Both the position numbers and the translations under genes were made by a program. Below the pieces are notes generated by a model. It saw only the letters and a program-made list of their open reading frames with translations. It was not told the origin of the DNA and made no database searches. From the NCBI GenBank assembly GCA_003255025.1, contig QANY01013727.1, positions 420,117 to 484,116 of the forward strand: DNA of 64,000 nucleotides, given 5' to 3'. The stretch comes from Datisca glomerata. Its lineage: Eukaryota > Streptophyta > Magnoliopsida > Cucurbitales > Datiscaceae. Below are positions 23,533 through 35,074 of this stretch, in pieces (the first letter of the stretch is position 1; every line of letters begins with the position of its first letter).

Positions 23533-23770
23533 TCAGAGTCTTGACAACAACTCACCTTTGTCGGTGGACTCGCTTGATTGTATATGTGATTACATATCTT
23601 GTTAGTTGATGTCCATCATTAACTTGCCTAATTATATTAGTCTGGCTTACATCATTATCATGATTTGGAACATATTCATGGGCCTTATGCAGTCAAACGT
23701 GTCATGCCTTTATAAGTACGGCAAAATGATGCCTTACAATAAAATTATGTTTTTAATGAGATACATCTAA

Positions 23771-24699
23771 CAGGGGAGGAGGCATGACTCGAGTTCAGTG
23801 ACGTCATTGGTTCCACACCTGAGTTCCGCTTGTAATGTATTCTATATTTTTATAAGACATACAAATACACATGTACGTATGAGAGAGAGAGAGAGAAAGA
23901 AATTACAATATGTAAAACTGCATTCGACAATTATTAGATTCAACCATAAATCATATTCCTACGATAGATTCTATAAATTTTCAATTATCAATAATTTCTA
24001 CCAGAAACTGAGAATAGAGTAGGAGCATAGTAGAAACATGAGAATGGATAAAGCAGAGAGAGACTCACCAAAATCTTCACAAAAAAAGCTATGAGTTTAA
24101 TCTATTTTAGAAATTAACATAATTTTAGAAATTAACACTTAACACATGCTATAACAGATCTGAATTCCAATACTACCTCATGAGAAATGGAAACAGTGAG
24201 AGAGAGAGAGAAACTGAGACCTGGAAACACATAGAGATAAAGAGAGAGATACTTGGAAACAGAGACAGATATGGAAATAGAGAGAGATAGATACTTGGAA
24301 ACAGAGACAGATCTGGAAATAAAGAGAGAGACTGAGACTTGAAAACAAAGAGTGGGAGGGGGAGAGAGAGAGAGACCAAGACTTGTACTGACGACAGTGG
24401 TAGTCGACGTCAACAACTCGACAATGGTCATAGATTTATGGTTTGAGTCGCTCAGGCTCAAGAAGGATGGGTGAGAATTGAGAAGCGTGGATTCAGGGAT
24501 TTTGAGGTTTTTAGTTTAGGGGGTTAACAATAAAATTATTAAGGCTAAAACTAAAAATAAAAGACTAAAACTTAAGAAATTCAGTGGGGTCATTATTGAA
24601 AGGTCAGTATGGTAAAAAATAAAACATTATATACTAAAATTAATAATTTTTGTAGTGGAGTCACTTAACCCCACTCCATCACACGTGGCTCCACCCCTG
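23771..24699. mobile_element. Non-autonomous hAT (Tip100-like) element
   Basis: Left end CAGGGGAGGAGGCATGACTC; right end GTGGCTCCACCCCTG, the complement of CAGGGGTGGAGCCAC. These are Tip100-type hAT ends. The flanks ACATCTAA (23763-23770) and TCATCTAA (24700-24707) match at 7 of 8 positions, as expected for the 8-bp hAT duplication. The interior holds GA-rich simple repeats and no transposase. Confidence 0.75.
24186..24380 (+). repeat. GA-rich minisatellite
   Basis: Imperfect repeats built from GAGAGAGA runs and ACTTGGAAACAGAGACAGAT blocks (at least two near-identical 50-bp blocks at about 24247 and 24290). It lies inside the hAT element. Confidence 0.75.
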
Positions 24700-24707
24700 T
24701 CATCTAA

Positions 24708-25317
24708 TGTTTGAGAAGAGATCATTAAGCTCAAAGAATATATATGGGTTGATAAATAACTACTTTGTTTTTACTAAAGATGCCAAAAGTTACAAGCAAA
24801 TGTGATTTTTTTATATTAGGATTGAGTATCCAAAACCTTTACTGTTCCCACTAAAAGTTTTATAAATTTAAAATAAGTTGTATAGGAAGCGTCATAAATA
24901 ATAATAAAAAAATATTTTTAAAGTGGTTTGGCCAATTTGTCTACGTCCACGGTTATCTCATTATAGCATTACCATTACATCTTCAACATCAACATAATCA
25001 CCTATAGTGGCGAATCCATGATTTTAGTTTAGGGGACACTATTAGACATAATAAGATGATGGTTAATATGATTTTTTTTAATTTTAATATTTGAAAACTT
25101 GTCTATTAATATTGCTTGAGGTTTATTCTTAGAATTAATATTTTCTTATAAATGAAATAAGAAATCCATAAGGTGATAAAGGAATTAGGATTCATTTTTA
25201 CATTTACCATCCATTAGCAACGACATCCAATGAGCGAATCTCGATTTAACTTATACGGACATTCCATACTTTTAGACATAATTGAGGTGTGCATATAATA
25301 CACATCCTTTGAAACTC
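24708..25317. other. Intergenic; no gene seen
   Basis: AT-rich. A hAT-end-like motif TAGTGGCGAATCCATGATTTT lies at about 25012, but no matching opposite end was found. No coding region is supported. Confidence 0.4.
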
Positions 25318-25743
25318 TAGGCAGCCCCCGGAAGGTGACAAATGCCTTTGAAACTCTAAAGTATGTGAGAACTTCGAGGAGAGAATATTCTCGAGGTTTG
25401 GTCTCGTGATCGGTGAGCAGTGAATGCCCCGATAATGATATAAATGGTGCTTTATATAGATCGGAACAGATGGGGCCGCTAGTGCACCCTCATGGCAATC
25501 ACGTGATAACGATGTGAGCACGTATAACATGTGCATCACGAACTTAAAATGACGCCACATTACTAAACGTGGTCATACTTCATTCTCTCAAATGGTCGTG
25601 CCTCAACGATATCAAGCAGCCAGATTACTGGCGTTGGGCTCACATTGTATAACGGACTCTGAAGGAAACTTCTTGTCATCGAGTTACCCCGACGATAGAT
25701 TGAATGGCTAGACACTTGCAGTGGAGCACGGGCCACCCACCAT
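25318..25743 (-). repeat. Inverted, truncated copy of a gypsy LTR
   Basis: Reverse complement of most of the LTR at 25743-26277. It lacks the last about 60 bp of the LTR, ending at CTGCCTAG. With the LTR it forms a 0.9-kb palindrome with arms of about 420 bp and a central spacer of about 59 bp (25744-25802) that itself contains GCGGGTTGAG...CTCAACCCGC. Confidence 0.85.
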
Positions 25744-26277
25744 GGCGGGTTGAGGCCGCTCAACCCGCCCCCACGGCGGGTTGAGGCACCTCACCCCGTC
25801 CCTATGGTGGGTGGCCCGTGCTCCACTGCACGTGTCTAGCCATTCAATCTATCCCCGGGGAAACTCGATGATAAGAAGTTTCCTTCAGAGTCTGTTATAC
25901 AATGTGAGTCCAACGTCAGTAATCCGACTGCTTGATGTCGTTGAGGCACGACCAGTTGAGAGAATGAAGTATGACCACGTTTAGTAATGTGGCATCATTT
26001 TAAGCTCGTGATACACGAGTTATACGTGCTTACGTGATTGCTATAAGGGTGCACTGGCGGTCCCATATGTTCCGATCTATATAAAGCACCCTTTGTATCA
26101 TTATCGGGGCATTCAGTTCTCATAGATCGCGAGACCAAACCTCAAGAATATTCTCTCCTCGAAGTTCTCACATACTTTAGAGTTTCAAAGGCATTTGTCA
26201 CCTTCCGGGGGCTGCCTAAGGTTGCTTGTACTTCACCCTCCGATCACCAACTCCCACATTTCTAGGCTTACTTTTCA
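25743..26277 (+). repeat. 5' LTR of the gag-only element (5' trimmed)
   Basis: Matches 30191-30744 over its length. It carries TATA-like CTATATAAAGC at about 26089. It lacks the first about 120 bp that the 3' LTR has, apparently lost at the junction with the inverted copy. The 3' boundary (TTTTCA) is approximate. Confidence 0.75.
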
Positions 26278-26343
26278 TAGATTATGTCACTCAAATCCCA
26301 CTTCACCTTAAAACCCCTAAAAAAATTTTCCCCATCTAAACAT

Positions 26344-27720
26344 CATTATTTCCCAAGTATGGCTGGACGTGGAGGAATCATGCGAGCATATTCTCATTTG
26401 GAAGGAGATAATGTCAACCCAACTATAGGGAACCATGGCCTAGAAGATACTACTTCTAGGGAGAGAACCAACCTCACCGCCATTGTTGCTTGGTACAATG
26501 ACGGCGACAGAGCAGACTAATGCCATCAGAGAGCTTCATGCCTCTAACGTTGAAATTTGTAACATGTTGGGTACGTTGACCGCTCTACTTACAGCTACCC
26601 AAATCCTCCACCACCACCGCTTGTTGTTCATGTTATCCCTCCTCATACGGTAAATCAAAATGTGGGTCACTCGAGCAATCCCACAAATGTTATCATTCCA
26701 CCAACAACCTTCGTGGCAGCCTTCACATGTCCCACGATGGCACATGACCTCCCAGTCGATGGCACCGACACTGTCCCTTTACCAACGAAACACTACATAA
26801 GATGTTAGAGATTGAGTGTATCAAAGCCTCTATGAACGAGATGATAGTAAATATTCGTCCCTTTTACCCATACGAGCTAGCCATGAATCCATACTTGTCT
26901 GACTATGTACGCTCAAAGTTTTGTATGTATAGCGGGAATAATGGATGTGCTAGGGAGCACATTATACATTTCATTGATGACCTGCGCCCACACGGATGTG
27001 ATGAGTCAATGAGGCTGAGGGAGTTTTTGAAATTGCTAATTGAGGGAGCATACACATGGTACATCAATCTGGCGATGTGATCAGTTTTAACATGGTCGCA
27101 TATGGTTTTTGCCTTCATGATAAAGTTTTTTATGTCTGAGAAAAAGATGAGCATTCTCGAGTTGGGGCTTGAGTATTAAAAGAAAGATAAGGTCCGGATG
27201 AGTTACATCATACGGTTCAAAGACAAAGCGTTGGATTGCCAGAAAGAGTGGAAGGAGAACGACTTGGTGAAGATGTGCATTTGCGGAATGATGAATAAGT
27301 ATAGAGCGCATTTAGAGAACCTCGACATCACTACTTTCTCACACCTCCATGTAGCTTCTCAACGCACCAACACTTCAGTGTCCAGGCCAAAGGTTATGAA
27401 GTAGAGTGAGCACGGGGGGCTTGCATGGAAGCCTACAAGATACATGGGATAAAAGAGAAAGGGATGATCCACCACATTTCCCCTACTCTATGGATAAGGT
27501 GGAAGTGTTGTTGGATGCATGGGGTCAAGGATAAGGTCGTGCGAAGACCTTGGGTGGATAACTTACCCACCATAGAAGAAATAAAATCACCTCGGTATTG
27601 CCGCTTCCACCAAGACACCACTCATGTAACCAAAGATTGTAAAATTTTGAGATGAATTTTCCATGACAAGTTCCAAAACGGGGAGATAATTAACGCGGAC
27701 ATAGAATTCATGAGGAGCCA
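26344..27720 (+). pseudogene. Decayed gypsy gag of the non-autonomous element
   Basis: Several overlapping frames give one gag. The frame 26802-27080 carries CIKASMNEMIVNIRPFYPYE, the DDLRPHGCDESMRLREF region and AYTWYINL (canonical TWY...L motif). The frame 27198-27404 carries YIIRFKDKALDCQKEW and HLENLDITTF. The frame 27425-27655 ends in YCRFHQDTTHVTKDCKIL, the variant knuckle of this gag type. It is broken by at least three frameshifts or stops. Start uncertain; about 26360 is plausible. Confidence 0.75.
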
Positions 27721-27879
27721 GCCTTTCCCCCACATGTTACGTGACCAACTTAACTGGAAGAGGAGGTGGGCTGCAGCAGATAAAAAACAAACAAAAAAGG
27801 GAAAAACAAAAAAAATAAAGAAAAGAGCAAAAGCAAAGAAAGAAAGAAAAAATAACCAAAAAATATCATTAAACTCCTT

Positions 27880-28025
27880 CCCACTTGGGAAGGCGTGTAA
27901 GGGACTTCCCACTTGGGGGAAGGCGTGTAAGGGACTTCCCACTTGGGGAAGGTGTGTAAAGGCCTTCCCCACTTGGCAAGGTGTGTTAAGGCCTTCCCAC
28001 TTTGGGTGGGGAAGACCTGTCACCT
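27880..28025 (+). repeat. Minisatellite, about 30-bp unit with internal palindrome
   Basis: About five copies of a unit containing CTTCCCACTTGGGGAAG, GTGTAAGG and a short spacer. Each unit can fold on itself. It follows an A-rich stretch (27780-27860) and lies just after gag. Confidence 0.85.
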
Positions 28026-28534
28026 TCCGACCGCAAAGTGGGAAGACGCTCATATGCATTCCCACCCTAAAACGGGTTGCGTCAGCCTTTTACAATCAAA
28101 ACGAAAAATGGTTAGGTGCAACGGTGTGTTGAACAAAGTGATCTCGAAGAAATTTACACTATCAAGGCGTGACGATGCAAATTTAAAGGCGATTGTATTG
28201 ATAAAACCCAAAGACCGATACATTACAAAACCCGAGGAGGGATATGTTAAGTACAAAGGCAATAATGCGTTGTAAGGTCCAAATATTATGTACTCTAAGT
28301 CACATTACACATGTTTATTTATGAAATGTTTATTCTAAAAAATTATAATTATTTGTCTATGTGCATGCTTGTACGAATAGGAATGGCCACATGTGACCAC
28401 CCCCATGACGGATAGTAGACACTACCGATGGGATGACCTTCAAACACTTCAAGTCGTACCGACGACGTTCAACTTTAAGTGCATAAAAAACTATCATGTT
28501 TAGCATTGTAACTTTTTCTTCAAAGTTAGTTCCT

Positions 28535-28795
28535 GGCACACATTTAAGATGTTTCAGTCAAGATTGTTTCTGAAAAGCGTTTAAGACGTTTCAACAAAAA
28601 TTTTACTCGAAACGCACTTAAGACGTTTCAGTAGAGTTTGTTCCTAAAATGCATTTAAGCTGCTTTCAGCAAAGCTTGTTCCTAGAACGTGTTTGAGACG
28701 TTTCAGCAAAGTATGTCTCTGGGATGCATTTAAGATGTTTTAGCAAAGTTTATCCCTAAAATGCAATCAAGACATTTCAACAAAGGTAGTTCGAC
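28535..28795 (+). repeat. Minisatellite, about 41-bp unit
   Basis: Six to seven imperfect copies recognisable by GCATTTAAGACGTTTCAGCA followed by AAGTTTGTTCCTA. Copies differ at many positions, so it is not recent. Confidence 0.8.
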
Positions 28796-30067
28796 GGAAC
28801 TTAGCCGCTGTTGCAAATCCCTTCAAAGTAGAACTTGGCCGCCATAACGTTGTTTAAAATACACAAGTTATTTTAATTGCCTACTTCACTTGTTACCAAA
28901 GAATTGGGCTGTTGTCGTGTAGATTAAATCTAACTTAGAGATTTATTATGAATATGCTCATATTAAAAGTCGTATGTAAGAGCGACGTATGTGTAAAGTA
29001 GGGATGCATGATAATGAGGCGTGATAACGGTTCAAAGTAGGAACGAATGAGCATTACTGATGAAAATTAAAAGTATGAACTGATGCATGATAAAATCTGA
29101 AGTATGGATGGGTATATAACCCTTTAAGCATGACCATTACAGATAGTCCAATATGCGCGCGTCTCCTTAGGCAACTTGATTATATTTTTGTTTATGTGTG
29201 CACCTTCTTAGGCTGTATCATGCAGGTTCTACATGTATGCACTTTCACAAGTCGAATCGTCTACGGACGACACTCCAGCATGTGCACCTTCCGTTGGGCC
29301 ATTTTTTGATGAACTTTGTCCTGATTAGTTATCTCAATATCAGAAAATGGTGGTACATTTGTTCATGATGTTAATGAATTATCTCTAGAAATGATTATGA
29401 ACACATCATTGAGCTGTATCTATTATATACGAGAATAATGCAGGTAGAAAGTGTTGCCTAGCTCTCTCATGTGTCATGATACTTTGGTATTTGGTCGCAT
29501 AGTATGAACATGCATATGATACATATATTACCACGCATATTCTCTTGTGCTAACATTGAACTTGAGGATGTGCTTCGCTAGTGTATATGTTATTTTCAAC
29601 TAGTCATTCTTTCGTGTCTAGCCAACTACTTCTTTCCACTCTTACTAGAGGTTAAATGAAAGTAATTGGTACATCATCACATCTAGCTAGGGACTACAAC
29701 AGTAAAGACGACCACCACAGTTGAACATATGGCTTATCAATTAAGACAACAATGCATGCATGGACTATGTACAAGTTCAACTGCTACACATTTGAACTAG
29801 TACATGTGGCTAATGCAAATAGTGGATCACCTCATCACGAATGATATGTCTGAGTATATACGTGAAACTCAAGGATGGATTGGATGGCTCTTAAATGGCA
29901 CGATGATGCTGAAATAGGATAATAGCGAATACATTTGTAAGGGTCGCACTTGGACCTATAGGGGTGACAAGGTCATTTTGAGATCGTATGTCAAGTGTTG
30001 AGTCTCACCTGTGAGCTAATTGACAAATGATCAAAGGCTCTTCCTTATTCGGGAACAATCTGGGGGC
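28796..30067. other. Internal noncoding region of the gag-only element
   Basis: No protease, RT or integrase motif was recognised in any frame. The region ends in the polypurine tract before the 3' LTR. Confidence 0.5.
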
Positions 30068-30744
30068 TGTGGTCTGATGGGATTAGGATAGGGTTACACG
30101 CTATACTAAGAGAGGAAAAAAGTACTCGATGGGTATGGCCTCCTTAGGTACCTTGGATGTACCACATTTCATCTCTTAGAGTCGGGTCGGCCCCATGGTG
30201 GGTTGAGAGGCAGCTCAACCCGCCCCCACGGTAGGTTGAGGCACCTCACCCCATCCCCATGGTGGGTGCCCCGTGCTCCACTACGCGTGTCTCGCCATTC
30301 AATCCGTCGCTAGGGAAACTCGGCTACAGGAAGTCTCCTTCAAAGTCCGTTATGCAATGTGAGTCCAACGTTAGTAATCTGACTGCTTGATGTCGCTGAG
30401 GCACGACCAGTTGAGAGAATGAAGTATGACAACGTTTATTAATGTGGCGTCATTTTACGTTCGCGATGCACGTGTTAGACGTGCTCACAACGTTATCACG
30501 TGATTACCACGAGGGAACACTAGTGGTCCCCACCTGGTCTCATCTATATAAATGACATTTGATATCATTATGGGGCATTCAGTTCTCACCGATCCTGAAA
30601 CCAAACCTCGAGAATATTGTCTTCTCAAAGTTCTCATCTACCTTAGAGTTTTATAGACATTTGTCACATTCAGGTGACTGCCTAAGGTTGTTTGTCATTT
30701 TATCCTTCAACCACCAACTCTCACATTCTCAGATTTACTTATCA
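30068..30744 (+). repeat. 3' LTR of the gag-only element
   Basis: Starts TGTGGTCTGATGG directly after the GGGGGC polypurine run. The portion from 30191 aligns with the 5' LTR. TATA-like CTATATAAATG lies at about 30543. End placed at TTATCA (30744). Confidence 0.65.
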
Positions 30745-33300
30745 TAGTTTTTTTAACATCATATTTATATTTCAAACAACGGAGGAACTTTGATAATAAA
30801 AAGTCAAACTACAATGATGGGCTGATGGTTATGAGCTTATTCGGATTATGAAAAGTAAGGGTGTTCATTATTAGATTATTTTTATCATAAAATTTTCAAC
30901 GTTTTTCTTAACTTAAAATTTTCTTAGTTATCATACAACAAGTGAGTGAATCTGACATTGCGGAAATCTTGATATTACCTACATTTAGGTAATGGCCCTC
31001 AAATTCGAGTGCATTAGCTTCTGAAAATGTCTGTATGTTTTATCTTTCCTTTTGTCCATACTTTTCACTTTTGCAGAAGGGTATAAAGGCAAAAATATTT
31101 TATTTTTAATCATTTTTATTATTTATAATTACAATTTGTAAGATTAAAAATTTCTTTGAGTAGTCTTTTTATTTTTAAAATATCATGTTATTATTAAATT
31201 TAAAATAGACAACTTTCTCATAAACAAATTTCACATACCAAACAAATTAATTTATCAGTTTTAAAAACTTACCGTATGGTTCTAATATAGAACGGAACGT
31301 CTTAATTTATTTTCTACTCATCTACTATCTCTCAATAATATTTTTCAACAATATTAAGATTTTAGTAATCTAACAAGAATTTATATCAAACACCAACAAG
31401 TACATTTATAATTTAGCCTTACGAAAAAAGAATGACAAAGGTCAAACTCTACCATCAATATGTAGCCACACATTTTTGTTCTTCGAAACAAGAGGTGATT
31501 GTGTTAATCAGATCTAGATCATTTAAGAAAAAATCAATTGCTCAGAGTAGACAAATTGAAAATTAATTTTTTATTTTTTAAGCATACAAGAGACATATGT
31601 TTTTAATTGGATAATCAAGATGCAAACTAATTCCCGTGTGCTTTGAGCAAATGTAAGGGAACCTTGATCCGCGGTCTAGCCCATAGTTAGTTAATCCAGA
31701 GACGGTAAAAATACGAAGTATTATTCGATATGTATAATAAAGATACTAAACGGTCAAACATTTGATAAAAATTCGGTGAATAATATACAATGCGCAATAA
31801 TTTGGGTACGGGATATGTTTTCGTTCTAAAAATTCAACGTAAAAAATACATATTACAAACATATGATAACTAAAAAAATATATATAAGATTTATATGATA
31901 AAAGACCAAAAAATCATTTATTATAAAAAATCATTAAATAATTTCAGATAACAAATCATAAGTACATGATGATTTAAAATATGAATACAAGTAGAGTCGA
32001 TAAATTTATGTTGTATTTAATTAAAATTATATTAATAAATAAATATTAATATTTTATTTCATTCAATCTAAAACTAATTATAATAAAATTATATCCATAT
32101 TTCTTAAATAATAAAAGTTTCTTTCTCATTTAATATAGTTAACTTTGATTTTCATTTATTATTTTTATACTCCATTAAATGTTTGTCATTATAAAATAAA
32201 TAGCAAACTAGAATACTTACTATTATAAACAATTAGAAAAGTTAAAATACTTAATAAAAAATCAAAATACATGGTAAAAGAAAAGAAAACGAAAATGCAT
32301 AATATAAGAAAAATAAGAACAAAATGCATTATAGAAGGAAAAAAATGAAAAAAAAAAAGTAAAAGAAAGGACCAAGGTTTGAACTCAATATTGATTGAGC
32401 TTACCACTGGGGTAATTGACACTTTCTGTGTTATGGCGCAGCATTCATATATGTAGGATAAGGATACCATATTTTTTACCCTGTTTTATCCAACGAACTT
32501 TAAAATACGAAAAATTAAAAATTCATATATAATACGCATATTATACGTGAATTTATCGACAATAGTCTAGCCGCAATCGTCTTAAGCTCAATTATTGCTT
32601 TACATGCCAATTTTTATATTTTAGTAATTAATTTAATTTATATTTATGTTAAGAAATTAACTCTCACTACTAATATTATTAGTATTTCTTAGACATAGTA
32701 TGTTGATTAGTCCACCTCAACGGTGACAAGTAAATCATCATCAATCAGTTAGAAATCAAATATTATTCACTCGTGAATATTTTCCTATTTAGGCCAAACC
32801 ATTCCAATTCGCTCTCTTTTTTAAAAAATATATGTTTACTTAACCAGATAACTCATGTTCACCATTTTAGTTGACTCTTTATTAGATGAGGAGAATCTCA
32901 TATTCACCACTTACGTGGATAAATCGCCCGTGTCATGTCCTATAATTAATCTCAATTATATTTAAGTTAGGAATGTAGAGCCCACCAAATAATATTAGAT
33001 ATGATTAATTATCAAAAGAAGTGTAAAATTATCATGATTCATTTCTCACTCATAACCTGATTTGAAATTAACTCTTACCGGTGCGTCTCAATACTGAGCA
33101 TGAGTTATTTCTCACATGATTTGAAATCATATATTAATCATGTTTAATAATTAATATTATTTAAATTCGATTTACTCCGTGAACAGTAAATTTATTATTA
33201 TTTTATTATTAGGGAGGTGAGATCCGGACTCTTATTTTATCAGCTCCTGTGTGAGCAAGTACACAATTTTTTAACTCTGAAAATCCTCTTTTTTGCGATT
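30745..33300. other. AT-rich intergenic DNA; no gene seen
   Basis: Strongly AT-rich with no supported ORF or element boundary. The last few hundred bases are the likely promoter region of the NOSIP-like gene; no single box is convincing. Confidence 0.5.
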
Positions 33301-33389
33301 TTTAGGGCTCTTCTCCTTCTCACGAATAGAACTCATTTTTGATTAGATTAGGGCTTTTTTCTTATCAAAGAGAGACACGAAGTACAGAT

Positions 33390-35074
33390 ATGCCTCAGAG
33401 ACACTCGAAGAACAACAACGATCTTGCCTTCTTCACCTATGATGAGAAGAAGAAGCTCGGGTACGGAACGCAGAGGGAGAGATTAGGAAAGGACTCGATC
33501 AAGCCCTTCGACGCCTGCTGCCTCTGCTTGAAGCCCTTCATCGATCCCCTCTGCTGCCAGAAAGGGCATACCTTTTGTAAGGAATGTATTCTCGAATGCT
33601 TGTTGGCTCAGAAGAAAGACATCCAGAGGTCAGTTGTTAGGTTTCCCTCTTTTTGCAATTTTAAGACTTCTATTGTTCTATTTGTCTTGTGTTCTAACTG
33701 CTGGACAATTCACTAAATTAATCTGATTCTTGGGATCAATTATGCTTTGCTGTTTGCCCTGTTTAGCGCATTAGGAGCTTGTTTCCGTTCGTGGAAATTG
33801 GGAGGAATTTCGATTTTTCAATTAATTTAGCCTTAGGATGTGTTAAATTTGGTGTATATCTAATTTTATGGTTTTCATGCTTAAGAGATTTTGTTTTGTG
33901 AGAACTTGTATTGTGAACTTATAAGCTCGATTTGTTGGGTTTTTTTTCAATGAGTGAAAGCGTAAGGAAATAGGAATAGTCCCCTAAAATAGACTTTATG
34001 AAATGGAGCTGCTTAGTGTTTTTCTCATCGTTCCCACCGACATATTCTTGACGAGGGCGCTCGAGACAGTTGATCCCCGTGTCAATGATATGGTACTTTA
34101 AATTCCACAGCATTTTACAACCTCTTTAAGCTTAAATCATTGTTGTAAAATGCTGCTGGAGAATCTTATAATGGGTTGATTTCGTTAAAGCTCTTTCAGA
34201 TCTGGTGTTCTTGTTGACAAAGAATTTAAGCAGAGAGCATATATATTAGGGGATATTTTAGTCCATGACATTTTACAAAATGTCAGACCGTGAGGGTTCA
34301 CGAAGTGATTTTGCTGGTCAATGAGCTCATTTTTAATAATGATCGAAGTGCCATTTCTTTACTTGCATGTCTTTTGTTTCTTTTAACCATATATGCAGGA
34401 GGCTTGCTGCACATGCTGCACAACAGAAGCAAGAGAAGGAAGAGGAAGAAGAGAAACTAACGCAGCAGAAAGCTAGAGAACTCAATGAATTTGATCAACA
34501 AAACCACGGTGCAGTACCACAATACAGCGAAAGGAGCTACAGCCGAGACAAGAATGGTTTTCATGGGGCAAACAGTGTAAAAGTTACTTCTTATGAAGAA
34601 GAAGCTCTCCGGACAATGAAGGCATTTTGGCTACCTTCTGCTACACCAGAAGCATCTGTTAAAGTAGACGCCCCCTCAACAAGTACAGTCTGTCCAGAAG
34701 GCAAGGAAAAACTAAAGCTGAAAAACATTTTTCCCATCTACTTCACAGAAGACAATATGAATCAGAAGAAATCGAAGTCCCTTGATAAGACATACGTATG
34801 TCCTAGCTGCAAAGTTACATTAACAAATACTCTCTCCCTTGTTGCACTTGGCTCATGTGGGCATGTGTTCTGTAAAAAATGTGCTGATAAGTTTGTGGCA
34901 GTTGATAAGGTTTGTCTTGTCTGCAACAAGGGATGCAAGGGAAGAGATTTGGTTAATCTGGCAAAAGGGGGAACGGGTTTTGCTGGCCATGACGATCATC
35001 TTGAAGCAACAGATTTTAAGCACTTGGGAAGTGGCTCAGGTTTAGGGCTCGTCAGGCCTGCAATGAAGACTTGA
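33390..35074 (+). CDS. NOSIP: NOSIP-type RING/U-box E3 ubiquitin ligase
   Basis: Two exons: 33390-33628 and 34399-35074, with a 770-bp GT-AG intron (donor AGAG|GTCAGT, acceptor ATGCAG|G). The splice joins in frame and yields 304 residues, close to plant homologues. The start MPQRHSKNNNDLAFFTYDEK is the conserved NOSIP N-terminus, so the ATG at 33390 is preferred over one upstream in frame. The first RING/U-box-like half has Cys43/44/46, Cys55/56, His60, Cys63 and Cys66. A Lys/Glu-rich coiled coil follows (about 84-112). The C-terminal cysteine module has Cys214, Cys217, Cys233, His235, Cys238, Cys241, Cys252 and Cys255, ending SGSGLGLVRP. Family members are E3 ubiquitin ligases; the Arabidopsis homologue is, from memory, CSU1, which limits COP1 levels. 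It appears fully intact. Confidence 0.95.
33629..34398 (+). other. NOSIP-like gene intron
   Basis: GT-AG intron. It contains a perfect palindrome TGACATTTTACAAAATGTCA at about 34266; its role, if any, is unknown. Confidence 0.9.

Larger units (their letters stand above)
25743..30744 (+). mobile_element. Non-autonomous gypsy-type element with gag only
   Basis: LTRs at 25743-26277 (5', start trimmed) and 30068-30744 (3') enclose about 3.8 kb. The first part encodes a broken gag; no protease, RT or integrase was recognised, so it must have relied on a related element. A polypurine tract (AATCTGGGGGC, about 30056-30067) precedes the 3' LTR. Two blocks of tandem repeats lie between gag and the PPT. 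Target duplications cannot be tested because the 5' end is fused to an inverted LTR. Confidence 0.7.

Noticed and set aside
24132..24461. 109-codon minus-strand ORF rich in Ser and Leu
   Set aside because: It is the translation of a GA/TC minisatellite inside a hAT element.
25012..25060. hAT-end-like motif TAGTGGCGAATCC
   Set aside because: No matching opposite terminus or target duplication was found.
27880..28025. CRISPR-like array
   Set aside because: Direct minisatellite in a plant retroelement with no unique spacers; CRISPR is not expected in a plant nucleus.
27710..28132. 140-codon ORF with repeated LPTWGKACKG
   Set aside because: It arises from the A-rich stretch and minisatellite after gag; no protein role is supported.
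32370..32430. tRNA-like GGTTTGAACTC motif
   Set aside because: No cloverleaf arms around it; only a T-loop-like string.
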